Assembly: GCF_018617385.1 (NCBI RefSeq) | Contig: NZ_JACSKA010000006.1 | Location: 62,001 to 126,000, forward strand | Source of the DNA: Exiguobacterium sp018617385 | GTDB lineage: Bacteria; Bacillota; Bacilli; Exiguobacteriales; Exiguobacteriaceae | Direction: 5' to 3' | DNA length: 64,000 nt | Shown here: piece by piece, positions 50,139-58,435 of the stretch | How the letters are laid out: each line of letters begins with the position of its first letter | Numbering within the stretch: position 1 is the first letter of the stretch | Notes under the pieces: generated by a model | What the model was told of the DNA's origin: nothing | What the model saw: only the letters and a program-made list of their open reading frames with translations | Database searches by the model: none | Program-made: the position numbers and the translations under genes

Positions 50139-50846
50139 TTATGATCGTTGTGGTCGACGTAATGTCGTTCTTCCGCCGTTCGCCACCTCTCCACGCCCTT
50201 CAAAGTCGAGCGCTTCATTAATCGGTGTGCTACCAGACTTGATTTCGATTCGGCGACCGTACAGACCCCGGTTGTCGAGAGACGCTGCGATGACAGTCGC
50301 GACATCCGTTTCGGAAATCGTCGCACCATCCGCATCATTCAAGTCCTCTGATGCTTCGATTGAACCTTTACTCGGTTCATCGACAATGGTCACTGGGCAA
50401 ATGATCGTATAGTTCAAACCGCTATGTTCGATATACTCGTCAGCGGCATTGTTAGCTGACAGAAAGTTGAAGAGTTCTTTCGGTGCAGCGTTCGGTTGAT
50501 CGGCGCCATAGGCACTGAGTAAGACGACATGACGTACCCGTTCCTTCTTGGCAGCATCGATGGCATTCATCGCAACGTTTCGGTCAAGCAGTTCAATTTC
50601 AGTGCTCGAACCATCCGCGCCGGCAGTTGCCGCGATAATAACGGCATCTTGTCCATTTGTCGCCTCATGTACTTTTTTCTCGAGTTCTGTCTCGACATCA
50701 ACCGTCAATACGTGTGCACCCATTTTCTCGTACTCTGCTTGTAGTTCAGGATAACGAATTAAAGCGGTCACTTGATGGGTTTTCGCCAGGCTTTTCAATA
50801 CACGTTTCCCGATCTTTCCTGTTGCTCCAATGACTAAAACTTTCAT
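50139..50846 (-). CDS. Atypical SDR, NAD(P)-binding (NmrA/YwnB-like)
   Basis: A 235-residue Rossmann protein. The dinucleotide motif is GATGKIGKRV. The segment VVLLSAYGADQP replaces the classic SDR serine, and NAADEYIEHSGLNYTIICPVTIVDEP is typical for the atypical SDR group with weak or absent catalysis. It may be a redox sensor or reductase. It is upstream of pspC in the same direction. Confidence 0.87.
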   Translation of the reverse strand: MKVLVIGATGKIGKRVLKSLAKTHQVTALIRYPELQAEYEKMGAHVLTVDVETELEKKVHEATNGQDAVIIAATAGADGSSTEIELLDRNVAMNAIDAAKKERVRHVVLLSAYGADQPNAAPKELFNFLSANNAADEYIEHSGLNYTIICPVTIVDEPSKGSIEASEDLNDADGATISETDVATVIAASLDNRGLYGRRIEIKSGSTPINEALDFEGRGEVANGGRTTLRRPQRS

Positions 50847-50925
50847 TCAAATTTCCCTCCTCAAAAGAGTAGTTCATTTGATTAAAATTCCTCTTTCAAG
50901 TCAGAATCAAACCCTTTTCTTAAAA

Positions 50926-52125
50926 TTATCTGACAGTACCCCAGACAGATAAATCAAGGGCGTCTCGAATCGCCTGCACGCTCTCTTCTAACGGTTCATA
51001 GTAATACACGTTATTGATATAAGCATCTTGACCCTCAACTTGCATCTTATTCACCTCAGGATTCGAAATCATCGTCAATCCGACAGATGCCATTTGCAAG
51101 ACGTTCATCTCAAGTCCCATTTCTTCTTTCATGAAGCGGTACGTCGCCGGAATTTTTGTCCAACCTGAAGGACTCGCCAGCTTTTCAGCGACAGCTGTCA
51201 TGACCTCCGTTTGACGATTCGAACGCGCTCCGTCTGTATCCGATTTACGGTGTCTCGCATACGCCAAGGCCATGTCTCCATCCATTGCATAGGAAACACC
51301 TTCTGTATACTCATACGTCTGGTTGAACCCTTTCTCGCTAAACGAATGCGTCGCCGTGACATTCACCCCACCAATCAAATCAATCAATTCCATGAACGAT
51401 TCGAACGTGATGACGACTTGTCCATCGACTGAGGCATCGGTCAGCCCTTCCACGGCACCAATCGTACACTCTGCGCCGCCGAACGCGAACGCATGCGTAA
51501 TTTTGTCACCTTCCCGTTCAGGTTCACATGGAATCGCTGTATACGTATCACGTGGAATCGATACGTTCTGAACAGTCCCAGAACGTGGTACGAACTCCAT
51601 CAACTGCAGGGAGTCTGTACGAGATCCTGACAACGATTCCCCTACCCGCGCATCGCTCCCCATAATGAGGAATGTGAATGGAGCAGTCGCAAAATATCCA
51701 ACAATCAGTAGCATCGCAAGTAGGAAAAGGACAGCTTTCCCTTTCCATTTACGCTTTCGTTTCGTTGGTTGTTTAGACGCATGATCCGTTTCTCGTTTAG
51801 CGGGAGTAGATGGTTTCGATGGTCTCGTCGTCTGTCGGGATGTTGGACGAGATGATTTCCGTTTCGAAAATAATGAAACCCGGGGCAGTCGTTTCCGACT
51901 TGACTTTGCCGTCCCACTTTTCGTCCTTGGAGATTCTTTCGTTTGTTCATTTAAAAAGGGATGTTCTAATTGGCGTGTTACCCGTTCACGCTGTTGTTCA
52001 GATTGTGCATGTATAGATGGATCGTCCGCTTGACCATGGTCCACACGAGACGATTCGATTTCTTGTTGTTCTAATTCGCGCTTTCTACGTTCGACACGCG
52101 ATAAATGTTGTTCATCTTTCATCAT
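50926..52125 (-). CDS. LytR-CpsA-Psr (LCP) family cell-wall ligase
   Basis: A 399-residue single-pass membrane protein. An unusually long basic, Ser/Thr/Arg/Lys-rich cytoplasmic tail (~130 residues) precedes one helix (AVLFLLAMLLIVGYFATAPF). The LCP domain follows with MGSDARVGESLSGSRTDSLQLM, SIPRDTY, ITFESFMELIDLIGGV and AYARHRKSDTDGARSNRQ. LCP enzymes attach teichoic acids or polysaccharides to peptidoglycan. The start at 52125 follows GAGG at 6 nt. Confidence 0.9.
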   Translation of the reverse strand: MMKDEQHLSRVERRKRELEQQEIESSRVDHGQADDPSIHAQSEQQRERVTRQLEHPFLNEQTKESPRTKSGTAKSSRKRLPRVSLFSKRKSSRPTSRQTTRPSKPSTPAKRETDHASKQPTKRKRKWKGKAVLFLLAMLLIVGYFATAPFTFLIMGSDARVGESLSGSRTDSLQLMEFVPRSGTVQNVSIPRDTYTAIPCEPEREGDKITHAFAFGGAECTIGAVEGLTDASVDGQVVITFESFMELIDLIGGVNVTATHSFSEKGFNQTYEYTEGVSYAMDGDMALAYARHRKSDTDGARSNRQTEVMTAVAEKLASPSGWTKIPATYRFMKEEMGLEMNVLQMASVGLTMISNPEVNKMQVEGQDAYINNVYYYEPLEESVQAIRDALDLSVWGTVR

Positions 52126-52318
52126 TATGATCCTCAACTTTATCAATTTTTCTCTATTATCCCGAACCAGCCATCATCTGACAACGTTTCTTACGAAAAT
52201 CCGTCTTAAGCATGAGAGCAAATGATTGTTTCAGATGAAAACCGGGAAAGGAATAATAATTGGTGTCTGCCCAAATCAAGATTGCCTTCGAGAAGTTTGA
52301 CTGAAAGGAGGAGAGCTG

Positions 52319-53233
52319 ATGCGCATCGGAAAGTTACGCGTGTTGTTAGAACAGTATGGCGAGGCGACGTTACGCGATTTGCTCGTCGAAATGTACCGCC
52401 ACACTCCTAAAGATGTGATTGATGATCAAGATTTTGATTTTATGATCAGCCAATACACGCGCTATAAAGAGAAAAAAAATTCTGAAGAGCGACATTCGCT
52501 CTCGCAAACCATCACCTTGGCGGAACGGTTTGTTGATTCTGCGTATGAACATTTGTACATTCGTCCGAATCAAGTCATGTCAGAACGCGACCAAAAAAAT
52601 TGGTACATTCACGCTAAAAAAATCATTCGCGATTTAGCACATTACGCCGAGGAATATACAGAAGCACGTACGATGTATGAAGAAATGTTTTACCTCCTCT
52701 CTACATCGGCTGGCGAAGAACCGCTCTTCTCTACGAGTGACCCATTTCGTCTTTTAAAAATTTCACAAGTCACCATGCTCAAACAACTCATTCACTATTA
52801 TCAGCTCGATGCCCCGATTGATACCGTTTGGATTGACCGCGCCCTATACACCGCACTCCACGTGCCAAAAGATGTTGATTCTACACGAATCGATTTACTC
52901 TCAACGCTACCTATCGAACACAGTCATGCCAATACAAGAAAAATCCTCCACTCTCGTCTCTTAAAACTTTGCGATCGGATGTTAGAAAAGTCCCAAACAG
53001 AGGATACCGCGCTCGAAAACTATCAAGCGCTCAAGATGTTAGAACTCCGCCTTCTCGTCGCTGAAGGGAATTTGAAAGAAGCGGAACAAAAATTGTTCGC
53101 TGAATATATCCCATTCTTTTCTCATCGCTCCGAACCATTTCGGGTATATGTCGACTTTTTAGAGAGTCACGGACACACTAGTGAGACGAAGCGCTTAAAA
53201 CGAATTGCTAAAGAAAAGCGAATCCGATTTTAA
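52319..53233 (+). CDS. Unknown helical (TPR-like) protein
   Basis: A 304-residue soluble protein, mostly alpha-helical, with pairs of amphipathic helices such as IIRDLAHYAEEYTEARTMYEEMF and ALKMLELRLLVAEGNLKEAEQKLFAEYIPFF that suggest TPR-like repeats. The start has GAAAGGAGGAG. There is no catalytic motif. The hairpin at its 3' end has a T tract only on the opposite strand, so it is assigned to the minus-strand RNA there. Family unknown. Confidence 0.65.
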   Translation: MRIGKLRVLLEQYGEATLRDLLVEMYRHTPKDVIDDQDFDFMISQYTRYKEKKNSEERHSLSQTITLAERFVDSAYEHLYIRPNQVMSERDQKNWYIHAKKIIRDLAHYAEEYTEARTMYEEMFYLLSTSAGEEPLFSTSDPFRLLKISQVTMLKQLIHYYQLDAPIDTVWIDRALYTALHVPKDVDSTRIDLLSTLPIEHSHANTRKILHSRLLKLCDRMLEKSQTEDTALENYQALKMLELRLLVAEGNLKEAEQKLFAEYIPFFSHRSEPFRVYVDFLESHGHTSETKRLKRIAKEKRIRF

Positions 53234-53340
53234 AAAAAGGGAGTCAATCGATGGGATCGATTGACTCCAATACATGATATGAACGAGGGGTGTTCATTTG
53301 AAAAGGAGGACAGAAAGTTGGTGCAGAACTTTCTTCCTAC
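53232..53340 (-). ncRNA. Candidate small regulatory RNA with C-rich loops (RoxS/RsaE-like)
   Basis: A predicted ~109-nt RNA on the minus strand. Hairpin 1 pairs AGAAAGTT with AACTTTCT (53334-53312). A single-stranded GTCCTCCTTTTCAA follows, complementary to AAAAGGAGG SD sequences. Hairpin 2 pairs ATGAAC with GTTCAT around the loop ACCCCTC (53297-53279). The terminator pairs GGAGTCAATCGAT with ATCGATTGACTCC around CCC (53268-53240), then TTTTTTT. The promoter has TATACT (53353-53348) and TTGGTA at 19 nt. Upstream are a Rex-like box and two cre-like boxes. C-rich loops plus a free CCTCC segment are typical of SD-targeting Firmicute sRNAs. No plausible protein is encoded on this strand. Confidence 0.65.
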
Positions 53341-53363
53341 ACATATAAGTATAAGGGAACGAT

Positions 53364-53377
53364 TGTAACCGTTACCA
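53364..53377. promoter_or_regulatory. cre-like box over the sRNA -35
   Basis: TGTAACCGTTACCA matches the CcpA consensus with one mismatch and covers TTGGTA, so binding would repress. Confidence 0.5.
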
Positions 53378-53394
53378 AATCACTTATTGCATTT

Positions 53395-53412
53395 TTGTGA
53401 ACGTTTTCACGT
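53395..53412. promoter_or_regulatory. Overlapping Rex-like and cre boxes upstream of the sRNA
   Basis: TTGTGAACGTTTTCACGT matches the Rex consensus TTGTGAAN4TTCACAA except for the last two bases. The inner TGTGAACGTTTTCA (53396-53409) matches the cre consensus TGWNANCGNTNWCA completely. Centred about 63 nt upstream of the predicted sRNA start and touching the stop codon of the 53412 gene. Confidence 0.6.
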
Positions 53413-53642
53413 TATTCAATCGTATTCATCATGCCAAGTCCGATGACAGATAACAATACAATTAATACGAACAAATACACCATTTCATTCGGCGATTGAA
53501 ATCCTTCATGAATGTCCACATCTTCTTCGACAATGATATTTTCATGAATGACGACCGGTTCTGTCTCGGCCATGGCTGCAGACGGTGTTACCGTCAACCA
53601 AAGCACAGAAACCAGAATCAGTTGATAAATGTATTTCATCAT
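53412..53642 (-). CDS. Small secreted-and-anchored membrane protein, unknown
   Basis: A 76-residue protein. An N-terminal signal-like helix (YIYQLILVSVLWLTVTPSAAMA) is followed by a short acidic extracellular loop (ETEPVVIHENIIVEEDVDIHEGF) and a C-terminal helix (MVYLFVLIVLLSVIGLGMM). The acidic His-containing loop could bind a metal. The start has GGAGTAGGAG. A TATACT -10 lies about 34 nt upstream of the start. Function unknown. Confidence 0.65.
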   Translation of the reverse strand: MMKYIYQLILVSVLWLTVTPSAAMAETEPVVIHENIIVEEDVDIHEGFQSPNEMVYLFVLIVLLSVIGLGMMNTIE

Positions 53643-53910
53643 ATACTCCTACTCCGTGTTTTCATTGTGTTTAAGTATAGCACGTCTCATCCGTTCATTG
53701 CGCTGACATTTGACGAATCTCACAGATGAACGATGAAACGAAATCCATTTCATTGTATTGAACGGATATGTTCTATTTTACTCGAACCTTTTTCTGGCGT
53801 AATTGATTTTTTCTCGAGTCAGGTTTCATCATACTGCCACACCCCTCGATTAAAGATAGCGCTTACAATTTATTTGTACTTATCATTTGATAAAGAAAGA
53901 AGGATTCTTC

Positions 53911-54783
53911 GTGAAACGAGCGCTACGTTTTGTAGAATGCAGGCAATTACCGTTACATGAGCGTATTTCCATTCAGTCGCTATATCCTTTAAGCAAGGCT
54001 CCTTTGCTTCTCTCCCTCCCCTCACATCATCACGTCTATGTTGCACTCAATCGCGATGCCCCACTCGCTTCGATCGTCGCAAACGACGAACAGCTTGAGA
54101 CGGAACATGCTATTCGCCTCTCTCAAGCCACATATTGTGATTGTCACGTCTTTCGCGGACTACTTCACCGTTTGATCTATGAGCGAAGTCGAGAAACGAC
54201 GTACCCGATCACGTACTATCTTCAGGAGGAAGACTATCAAAATCAAGATAAGCTTCGAATATATGAAGCAGCAGGATTTCAAGTATTCCATCAAACGAAA
54301 ACGTATCATCTACCGTTCATCCCGTGTGAGAAAGCAACTCATAGCGATTGGACACTCGAATTAGTGGACTATTCAAGAAGAGCCGATTGGCTCACATTTC
54401 GAAATGAGCATTGTCATCTCCTTCCGAGTGCCATGTCAATGACAGATGAACAATTCGCACGAGAAGTTCGCCAGCAAACATTGTTCTATTCCGTGAAGTG
54501 GAATCGACAAGTGATTGGAATCATGAAAGTTCGCTTACATATGTACCATATTTCAATACAGGAGATGCATGTTGATTGTGATGAGCCTTTATTGAGGGAC
54601 GCCATTTCATTCCTTCAACAAAAATTTTTCTACATGTTCCGATACATTGAAGAGGCACATATTTCAGCAACAAATCTGCAACCTGATTTGACATATATAC
54701 TTCGACGCCACGGTACCCAAATCTCAAATATTTGTCGTTATACGTACACGCTACAGGCACCACCGACCCCGATTTATTTATAA
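53911..54783 (+). CDS. GNAT-like acetyltransferase (degenerate)
   Basis: A 290-residue protein. It has two regions reminiscent of tandem GNAT folds: LRIYEAAGFQVFHQTKTYHLPF (typical last strand) and FSVKWNRQVIGIMKVRLHMYHISIQEMHV. The canonical acetyl-CoA loop (RxxGxG/A) is not evident, so activity is uncertain. The start at GTG 53911 has GAAGGA at 6 nt. The 268 bp upstream hold promoters at most. Confidence 0.55.
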   Translation: MKRALRFVECRQLPLHERISIQSLYPLSKAPLLLSLPSHHHVYVALNRDAPLASIVANDEQLETEHAIRLSQATYCDCHVFRGLLHRLIYERSRETTYPITYYLQEEDYQNQDKLRIYEAAGFQVFHQTKTYHLPFIPCEKATHSDWTLELVDYSRRADWLTFRNEHCHLLPSAMSMTDEQFAREVRQQTLFYSVKWNRQVIGIMKVRLHMYHISIQEMHVDCDEPLLRDAISFLQQKFFYMFRYIEEAHISATNLQPDLTYILRRHGTQISNICRYTYTLQAPPTPIYL

Positions 54784-54786
54784 CAA

Positions 54787-54853
54787 TCAAAAGACGTCGA
54801 GCAAACCAACTCTTTCTCAAAGGAAAAAGTTGTTCATTCGACGTCTTTTATTC
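54787..54853. terminator. Long bidirectional terminator
   Basis: Outer stem AAAAGACGTCGA/TCGACGTCTTTT with an inner AACTnTTTC/GAAAnAGTT stem; it ends the GNAT-like gene and the convergent 54848 gene. Confidence 0.82.
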
Positions 54854-55219
54854 TGCAGCAGTAGTCGACTCCATCGCTAGAGGCGGCATCGCTTCAAACA
54901 GTTCTGTCCGAAGCCCCGTGTCTCTCAAATCGAGTGATTCAATCCGGTCGAACTTAATTTTGCGATCGACGACGTTGAACCAATACGTAATGTTTGGTTC
55001 ATCTTTAAAACGAATCGCATAATTCGACCCATTTAAGTGAAAGTCAACCTCGGTAGACAGCAACTCGGTCGGACCAATCTGTTTATGGGTCGTTAATCGT
55101 TCAAGGACAACCTGTTCTTCATTGATGCGATAGTCGACAAACGTCGCAAGCGAGAGTCCAAACACAAATGATACAAGGGCGAAAGTGCCCACCAAACCCA
55201 TCGTGATTTTTCCGTTCAT
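54848..55219 (-). CDS. Small membrane-anchored protein, unknown
   Basis: A 123-residue protein with one N-terminal helix (MGLVGTFALVSFVFGLSLATFVDY) and an extracytoplasmic domain. The domain contains VDFHLNGSNYAIRFKDEPNITYWFNVVDRKIKFDRIESLDL, a small beta-sheet similar in style to DUF3139-like exported proteins. The start at 55219 (MNGKITMG) has GGGAGG at 9 nt. Divergent from the VOC gene. Function unknown. Confidence 0.65.
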   Translation of the reverse strand: MNGKITMGLVGTFALVSFVFGLSLATFVDYRINEEQVVLERLTTHKQIGPTELLSTEVDFHLNGSNYAIRFKDEPNITYWFNVVDRKIKFDRIESLDLRDTGLRTELFEAMPPLAMESTTAAE

Positions 55220-55321
55220 TTCGCTGTCCCTCCCTCTCCTATTATATCGGATAAGCGTGAAACGTTGTGAAGTGACATTTTGTTCAACTTTAGGCAAACT
55301 GAAGAAGGAGGAGGAATATAC

Positions 55322-55735
55322 ATGCATATCGATCATACTGGGATTGCCGTTCGAGACTTAGACGAGGCAATCACATTTTATACGACGGTCTTAGGAGGAA
55401 AACTCGTGGACCGCTATACGAACACGGCAATCGGGGTAGAGACCGAGTTGGCCGTCATTCATATTGGAGAGGATGTCATCGAATTGTTACGTCCGACTAG
55501 TAAGACGAGTCCGATTGCCCGGTTCATGAAAGCTCGAGGGAAGGGTGTCCATCATATCGCCTACCGTGTCGATGATTTGGATGAAGCGATTGCCGCTCAC
55601 AAACAGAACGGCATCACCTTTTTAGAAGACACCCTACGTACGACGGCGAAAGGTAGACGCTTAATCTACATGGACCCGCGACATTCAGGTGGTGTGATTA
55701 CCGAGCTTTGTGATTACCCTAAAGAAAAGCAGTAA
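55322..55735 (+). CDS. VOC family protein, methylmalonyl-CoA epimerase-like
   Basis: A 137-residue protein with two betaalphabetabetabeta modules. IDHTGIAVRDLDEAITFYT, IELLRPTSKTSPIARFMKARGKGVHHIAYRVDDL and GGVITELCDYP match methylmalonyl-CoA epimerase closely, with metal ligands at the first His, the HH pair and the final Glu. The start at 55322 has AAGGAGGAGG. No mutase is in the window, so a glyoxalase-like role remains possible. Confidence 0.88.
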   Translation: MHIDHTGIAVRDLDEAITFYTTVLGGKLVDRYTNTAIGVETELAVIHIGEDVIELLRPTSKTSPIARFMKARGKGVHHIAYRVDDLDEAIAAHKQNGITFLEDTLRTTAKGRRLIYMDPRHSGGVITELCDYPKEKQ

Positions 55736-55755
55736 GAGTCCCCCTCTTACTGCTT
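55729..55755. terminator. Bidirectional terminator
   Basis: GCAGTAAGAG pairs with CTCTTACTGC across a tight loop between two convergent genes. No long T tract. Confidence 0.6.
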
Positions 55756-56793
55756 CATGATGGTTTCTTCTATAATTTGACGATTCTTCTCTTTCAACCG
55801 TTCATTGTGAGAGGACACCATTGCGGTAGCGGTGGCATTCGGGTCAATGTATGTTTTGGCCCGGTTCACCGCATTCGCAGCATCTTGAAACGCTCCCGCG
55901 ATGAGATGTACTTTCCCTTCATGCGTGAGAATATCACCCGCAGCGTACAATCCCGGTACGGATGACTCGCTACCTGAATTCCCTTTCACATAAAACCCAT
56001 CCTTCATGTCAACCTGTAGTTCGCTGTTCCGAAGTAGCTCTGCGTCTTGTTCGTATCCGTGATTGATGACCACTTCATCGACATCGATTACGTTCGTCTC
56101 CCCTGTTTCGACATGAGTCAAAAGAACTTGTTGAATCGACTTCCCATCGTGAGAAATCAAATCCGTTACTTTCGATTGTGGGCAACAGTCGACTCGACTC
56201 TGCTTAATTTTTTCAACTTGTGCTTCATGTCCACTGAGTTCTTCTTTCCGATACGTCAAGACGACCTGCTCTGCAATCGGCTCGAGCGCATTCGCCCAAT
56301 CGACAGCACTATTGCCGCCACCCGATATCAAGACGCGCTTGCCCTTAAAGCGACCGAGTGATTTAACCGTGTAATGGAGGTTCGACAATTCGAACCGCTC
56401 CGCTCCGCTCACTTCAACCTTATGCGGTTTGAGGATTCCACTTCCGGTCGCAACGATGACGGTTTTGGAAATGTGGTGACCGTTCGTCGTATCAATTCCG
56501 AATAAATCGTCTGAGCGTTTGGAAATCGACTCCACCTTCTCGCCAAGAAGGACCGTCGGAGAGAAGGTGAGGCCTTGCTCGACGAGTTGGTCAATCAGTT
56601 TTGCCCCAGTCGTCGGAAGAAGTCCACCTACATCCCAGACCATTTTCTCTGGATAGACGTGTACTTTCCCACCTAAAAAAGGCTGAAATTCGATTATTTT
56701 TGTCTTCATGCCCCGTAAACCGCTGTAAAAAGCGGCATACAACCCAGCCGGTCCCCCACCGATAATCGTCACGTCGAATACTTCCTCGTTCAT
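55747..56793 (-). CDS. ycgT: Ferredoxin/flavodoxin-NADP+ reductase, YcgT type
   Basis: A 348-residue thioredoxin reductase-like FAD protein without the CxxC redox motif. The FAD motif is IIGGGPAGLYAAFYSGLRG, the NADP motif is ISGGGNSAVDWANAL and the C-terminal FAD motif is GLYAAGDILTHEGKVHLIAGAFQDAANAVN. This is the TrxR-like ferredoxin-NADP reductase family of Bacillus (YumC/YcgT). The Fur box just upstream favours the iron-repressed YcgT form. The start at 56793 (MNEEVFDV) follows AGGAAGGG. Confidence 0.9.
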   Translation of the reverse strand: MNEEVFDVTIIGGGPAGLYAAFYSGLRGMKTKIIEFQPFLGGKVHVYPEKMVWDVGGLLPTTGAKLIDQLVEQGLTFSPTVLLGEKVESISKRSDDLFGIDTTNGHHISKTVIVATGSGILKPHKVEVSGAERFELSNLHYTVKSLGRFKGKRVLISGGGNSAVDWANALEPIAEQVVLTYRKEELSGHEAQVEKIKQSRVDCCPQSKVTDLISHDGKSIQQVLLTHVETGETNVIDVDEVVINHGYEQDAELLRNSELQVDMKDGFYVKGNSGSESSVPGLYAAGDILTHEGKVHLIAGAFQDAANAVNRAKTYIDPNATATAMVSSHNERLKEKNRQIIEETIMKQ

Positions 56794-56825
56794 CGTCGCA
56801 CCCTTCCTCTCTATGTATATAAAAA

Positions 56826-56840
56826 TGATAATCATTCTCA
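56826..56840. promoter_or_regulatory. Fur box upstream of ycgT
   Basis: TGATAATCATTCTCA matches the 7-1-7 Fur consensus TGATAATnATTATCA with one mismatch and overlaps the likely promoter. Confidence 0.8.
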
Positions 56841-56961
56841 TTAGATGATAACCTGTTTTCATCACTTTGACAATTTTTTTCGAATATCGTCGTGATGGAC
56901 TTGGTTTTTCTTATGCGTAGGTCGGGTAATGAAACATGAATCAAAAGGGAGGATGTGCGTG

Positions 56962-57516
56962 ATGGATTGGATGGATCTCCTATTAATCGTCGGATCATTT
57001 TTTTGGCTAGTTGAAACGTGGCGATTTCGTAATCGTAAAGAGGCATCAGACGGGGCTGTCGAGCGAAAAAGCTTTTACTTTGTAGCGACGACGATGATCG
57101 GCGTCTTTGGTTTGTCTCTTGTTTCCTCGCTTGTGTTCGAATCACAGCCTCCGACGGTTCAACGAATCATCGGACTTACATTTTACATAGCCGGCGTGTC
57201 GTTACGTTATTGGGGGATTTTACACTTACGACATCAATTCACACGACATGTCGTCGTCCGACCGGAAGACGAACTCGTCAGCTCGGGACCGTATCGTTAC
57301 TTACGCCACCCTCTTTACACAGGGTTGTTATTGATCGCGTTCGGATTCTCGCTATACTTTATTCATTGGGGGATCGCACTGATTGGCGCGGGTCTCACCT
57401 CGCTTGCGTTACTGTACCGTATTCGAATTGAGGAAGGTATGCTCATTCGCCATTTCGGTCAGTCTTACCAATCCTGGTCGAAGACGCGCAAGCGTCTTTT
57501 CCCCTTCATCTATTAA
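56962..57516 (+). CDS. Isoprenylcysteine carboxyl methyltransferase-like membrane protein
   Basis: A 184-residue ICMT/PEMT-superfamily protein with about five helices. The cofactor region VVRPEDELVSSGPYRYLRHPLYTGLLL matches the family. GQSYQSWSKTRKRLFPFIY ends the protein. It probably methylates a membrane-associated small molecule or lipid. The start at 56962 (MDWMDLL) has GGGAGG at 9 nt; a GTG 3 nt earlier is an alternative. Confidence 0.85.
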   Translation: MDWMDLLLIVGSFFWLVETWRFRNRKEASDGAVERKSFYFVATTMIGVFGLSLVSSLVFESQPPTVQRIIGLTFYIAGVSLRYWGILHLRHQFTRHVVVRPEDELVSSGPYRYLRHPLYTGLLLIAFGFSLYFIHWGIALIGAGLTSLALLYRIRIEEGMLIRHFGQSYQSWSKTRKRLFPFIY

Positions 57517-57546
57517 AAAGGAGTCCGGCATATCGCTGGACTCCTT
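57516..57546 (-). terminator. Terminator of the DUF368 gene
   Basis: AGGAGTCC pairs with GGACTCCT, followed by TTTTTAAT on the minus strand. Confidence 0.78.
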
Positions 57547-57552
57547 CGTCAT

Positions 57553-58362
57553 TTAGACAGAATATTTGCTGAGTAGTCGGACGACGATGACCCCCGCGAT
57601 GAATGCGACGATACTGAGTATCCACATGACTCCAGAAGCTGGCACACCCGGAAACACGACGGCGAGTGAGCCGATGACCAATCCGATAATGACGGAGAAC
57701 GTCATCCCCGGGAAATTTGCCAATAAGTAACGAATGACTTTACTACTTACAATGAACCCGACGGCCACTCCAGCACCGACAATCCCGATAATCAACAGAT
57801 TGAAGTTTGAGATGGCGCTGATGACGGTCGGATAAACACCAATTAACAACAAGACGAATGAACCGCTAATTCCAGGAAGCAACATCGCCATGCTGCCTAA
57901 CCAGCCGGAGAAGAATAAGAGAAGCGCCGTTCCAAACGTCACGTCTGTCATAATCGACGAATCAACCGGATTCAGAAATGCCATACTCGCGACAAGGATG
58001 GTTGCGACAACCATGGCAATGACATGGACCGGACGAATCGATGCGCGTGATTTAAATTCCACGAATAGAAGTGGAATAATCCCTAAAATCAATCCGATAA
58101 AGAAAAACTGTGTCGGTGCGTAGTACTCAAGTAACAAGTATTCAATGACGCGACTGAGCGCGATAATGGCTGTCCCCATTCCAATTGCCAATGGAATCAA
58201 GAACCCAATATATTTCTTCCAATATCGGCTAAAAACGCCGCTAATCGCTTCGATGAGTTGATCGTAGATGCCTAAAATGACTGCGATGGTACCGCCGCTT
58301 ACACCAGGAATTAAATCACTCGTTCCCATGGCCATCCCACGCCAGATATTCTTCCACTCCAT
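57553..58362 (-). CDS. popT: DUF368 membrane protein, PopT-family polyprenyl-phosphate translocase
   Basis: A 269-residue protein with about eight helices. The two signature segments are GTSDLIPGVSGGTIAVILGIYD near the N-terminus and SMAMLLPGISGSFVLLLIGVYPTVI in the middle, an inverted repeat layout. DUF368 proteins (PopT) recycle undecaprenyl phosphate to the cytoplasmic face for cell-wall synthesis; this is family knowledge. It is a single-gene unit. Confidence 0.87.
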   Translation of the reverse strand: MEWKNIWRGMAMGTSDLIPGVSGGTIAVILGIYDQLIEAISGVFSRYWKKYIGFLIPLAIGMGTAIIALSRVIEYLLLEYYAPTQFFFIGLILGIIPLLFVEFKSRASIRPVHVIAMVVATILVASMAFLNPVDSSIMTDVTFGTALLLFFSGWLGSMAMLLPGISGSFVLLLIGVYPTVISAISNFNLLIIGIVGAGVAVGFIVSSKVIRYLLANFPGMTFSVIIGLVIGSLAVVFPGVPASGVMWILSIVAFIAGVIVVRLLSKYSV

Positions 58363-58435
58363 AATGTATCTCCTTTACGTATATCTTTCCTCAAGCCCTT
58401 AGTATAGTCGAGAAAAGAAGTTTGCGCATCCGCTT

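Noticed and set aside
53300..53367. Short plus-strand peptide frame (TTG at 53318 after AAAAGGAGG)
   Set aside because: The apparent SD sequence is the complement of the C-rich segment of the candidate minus-strand RNA. The 16-residue peptide has no terminator or promoter on that strand.
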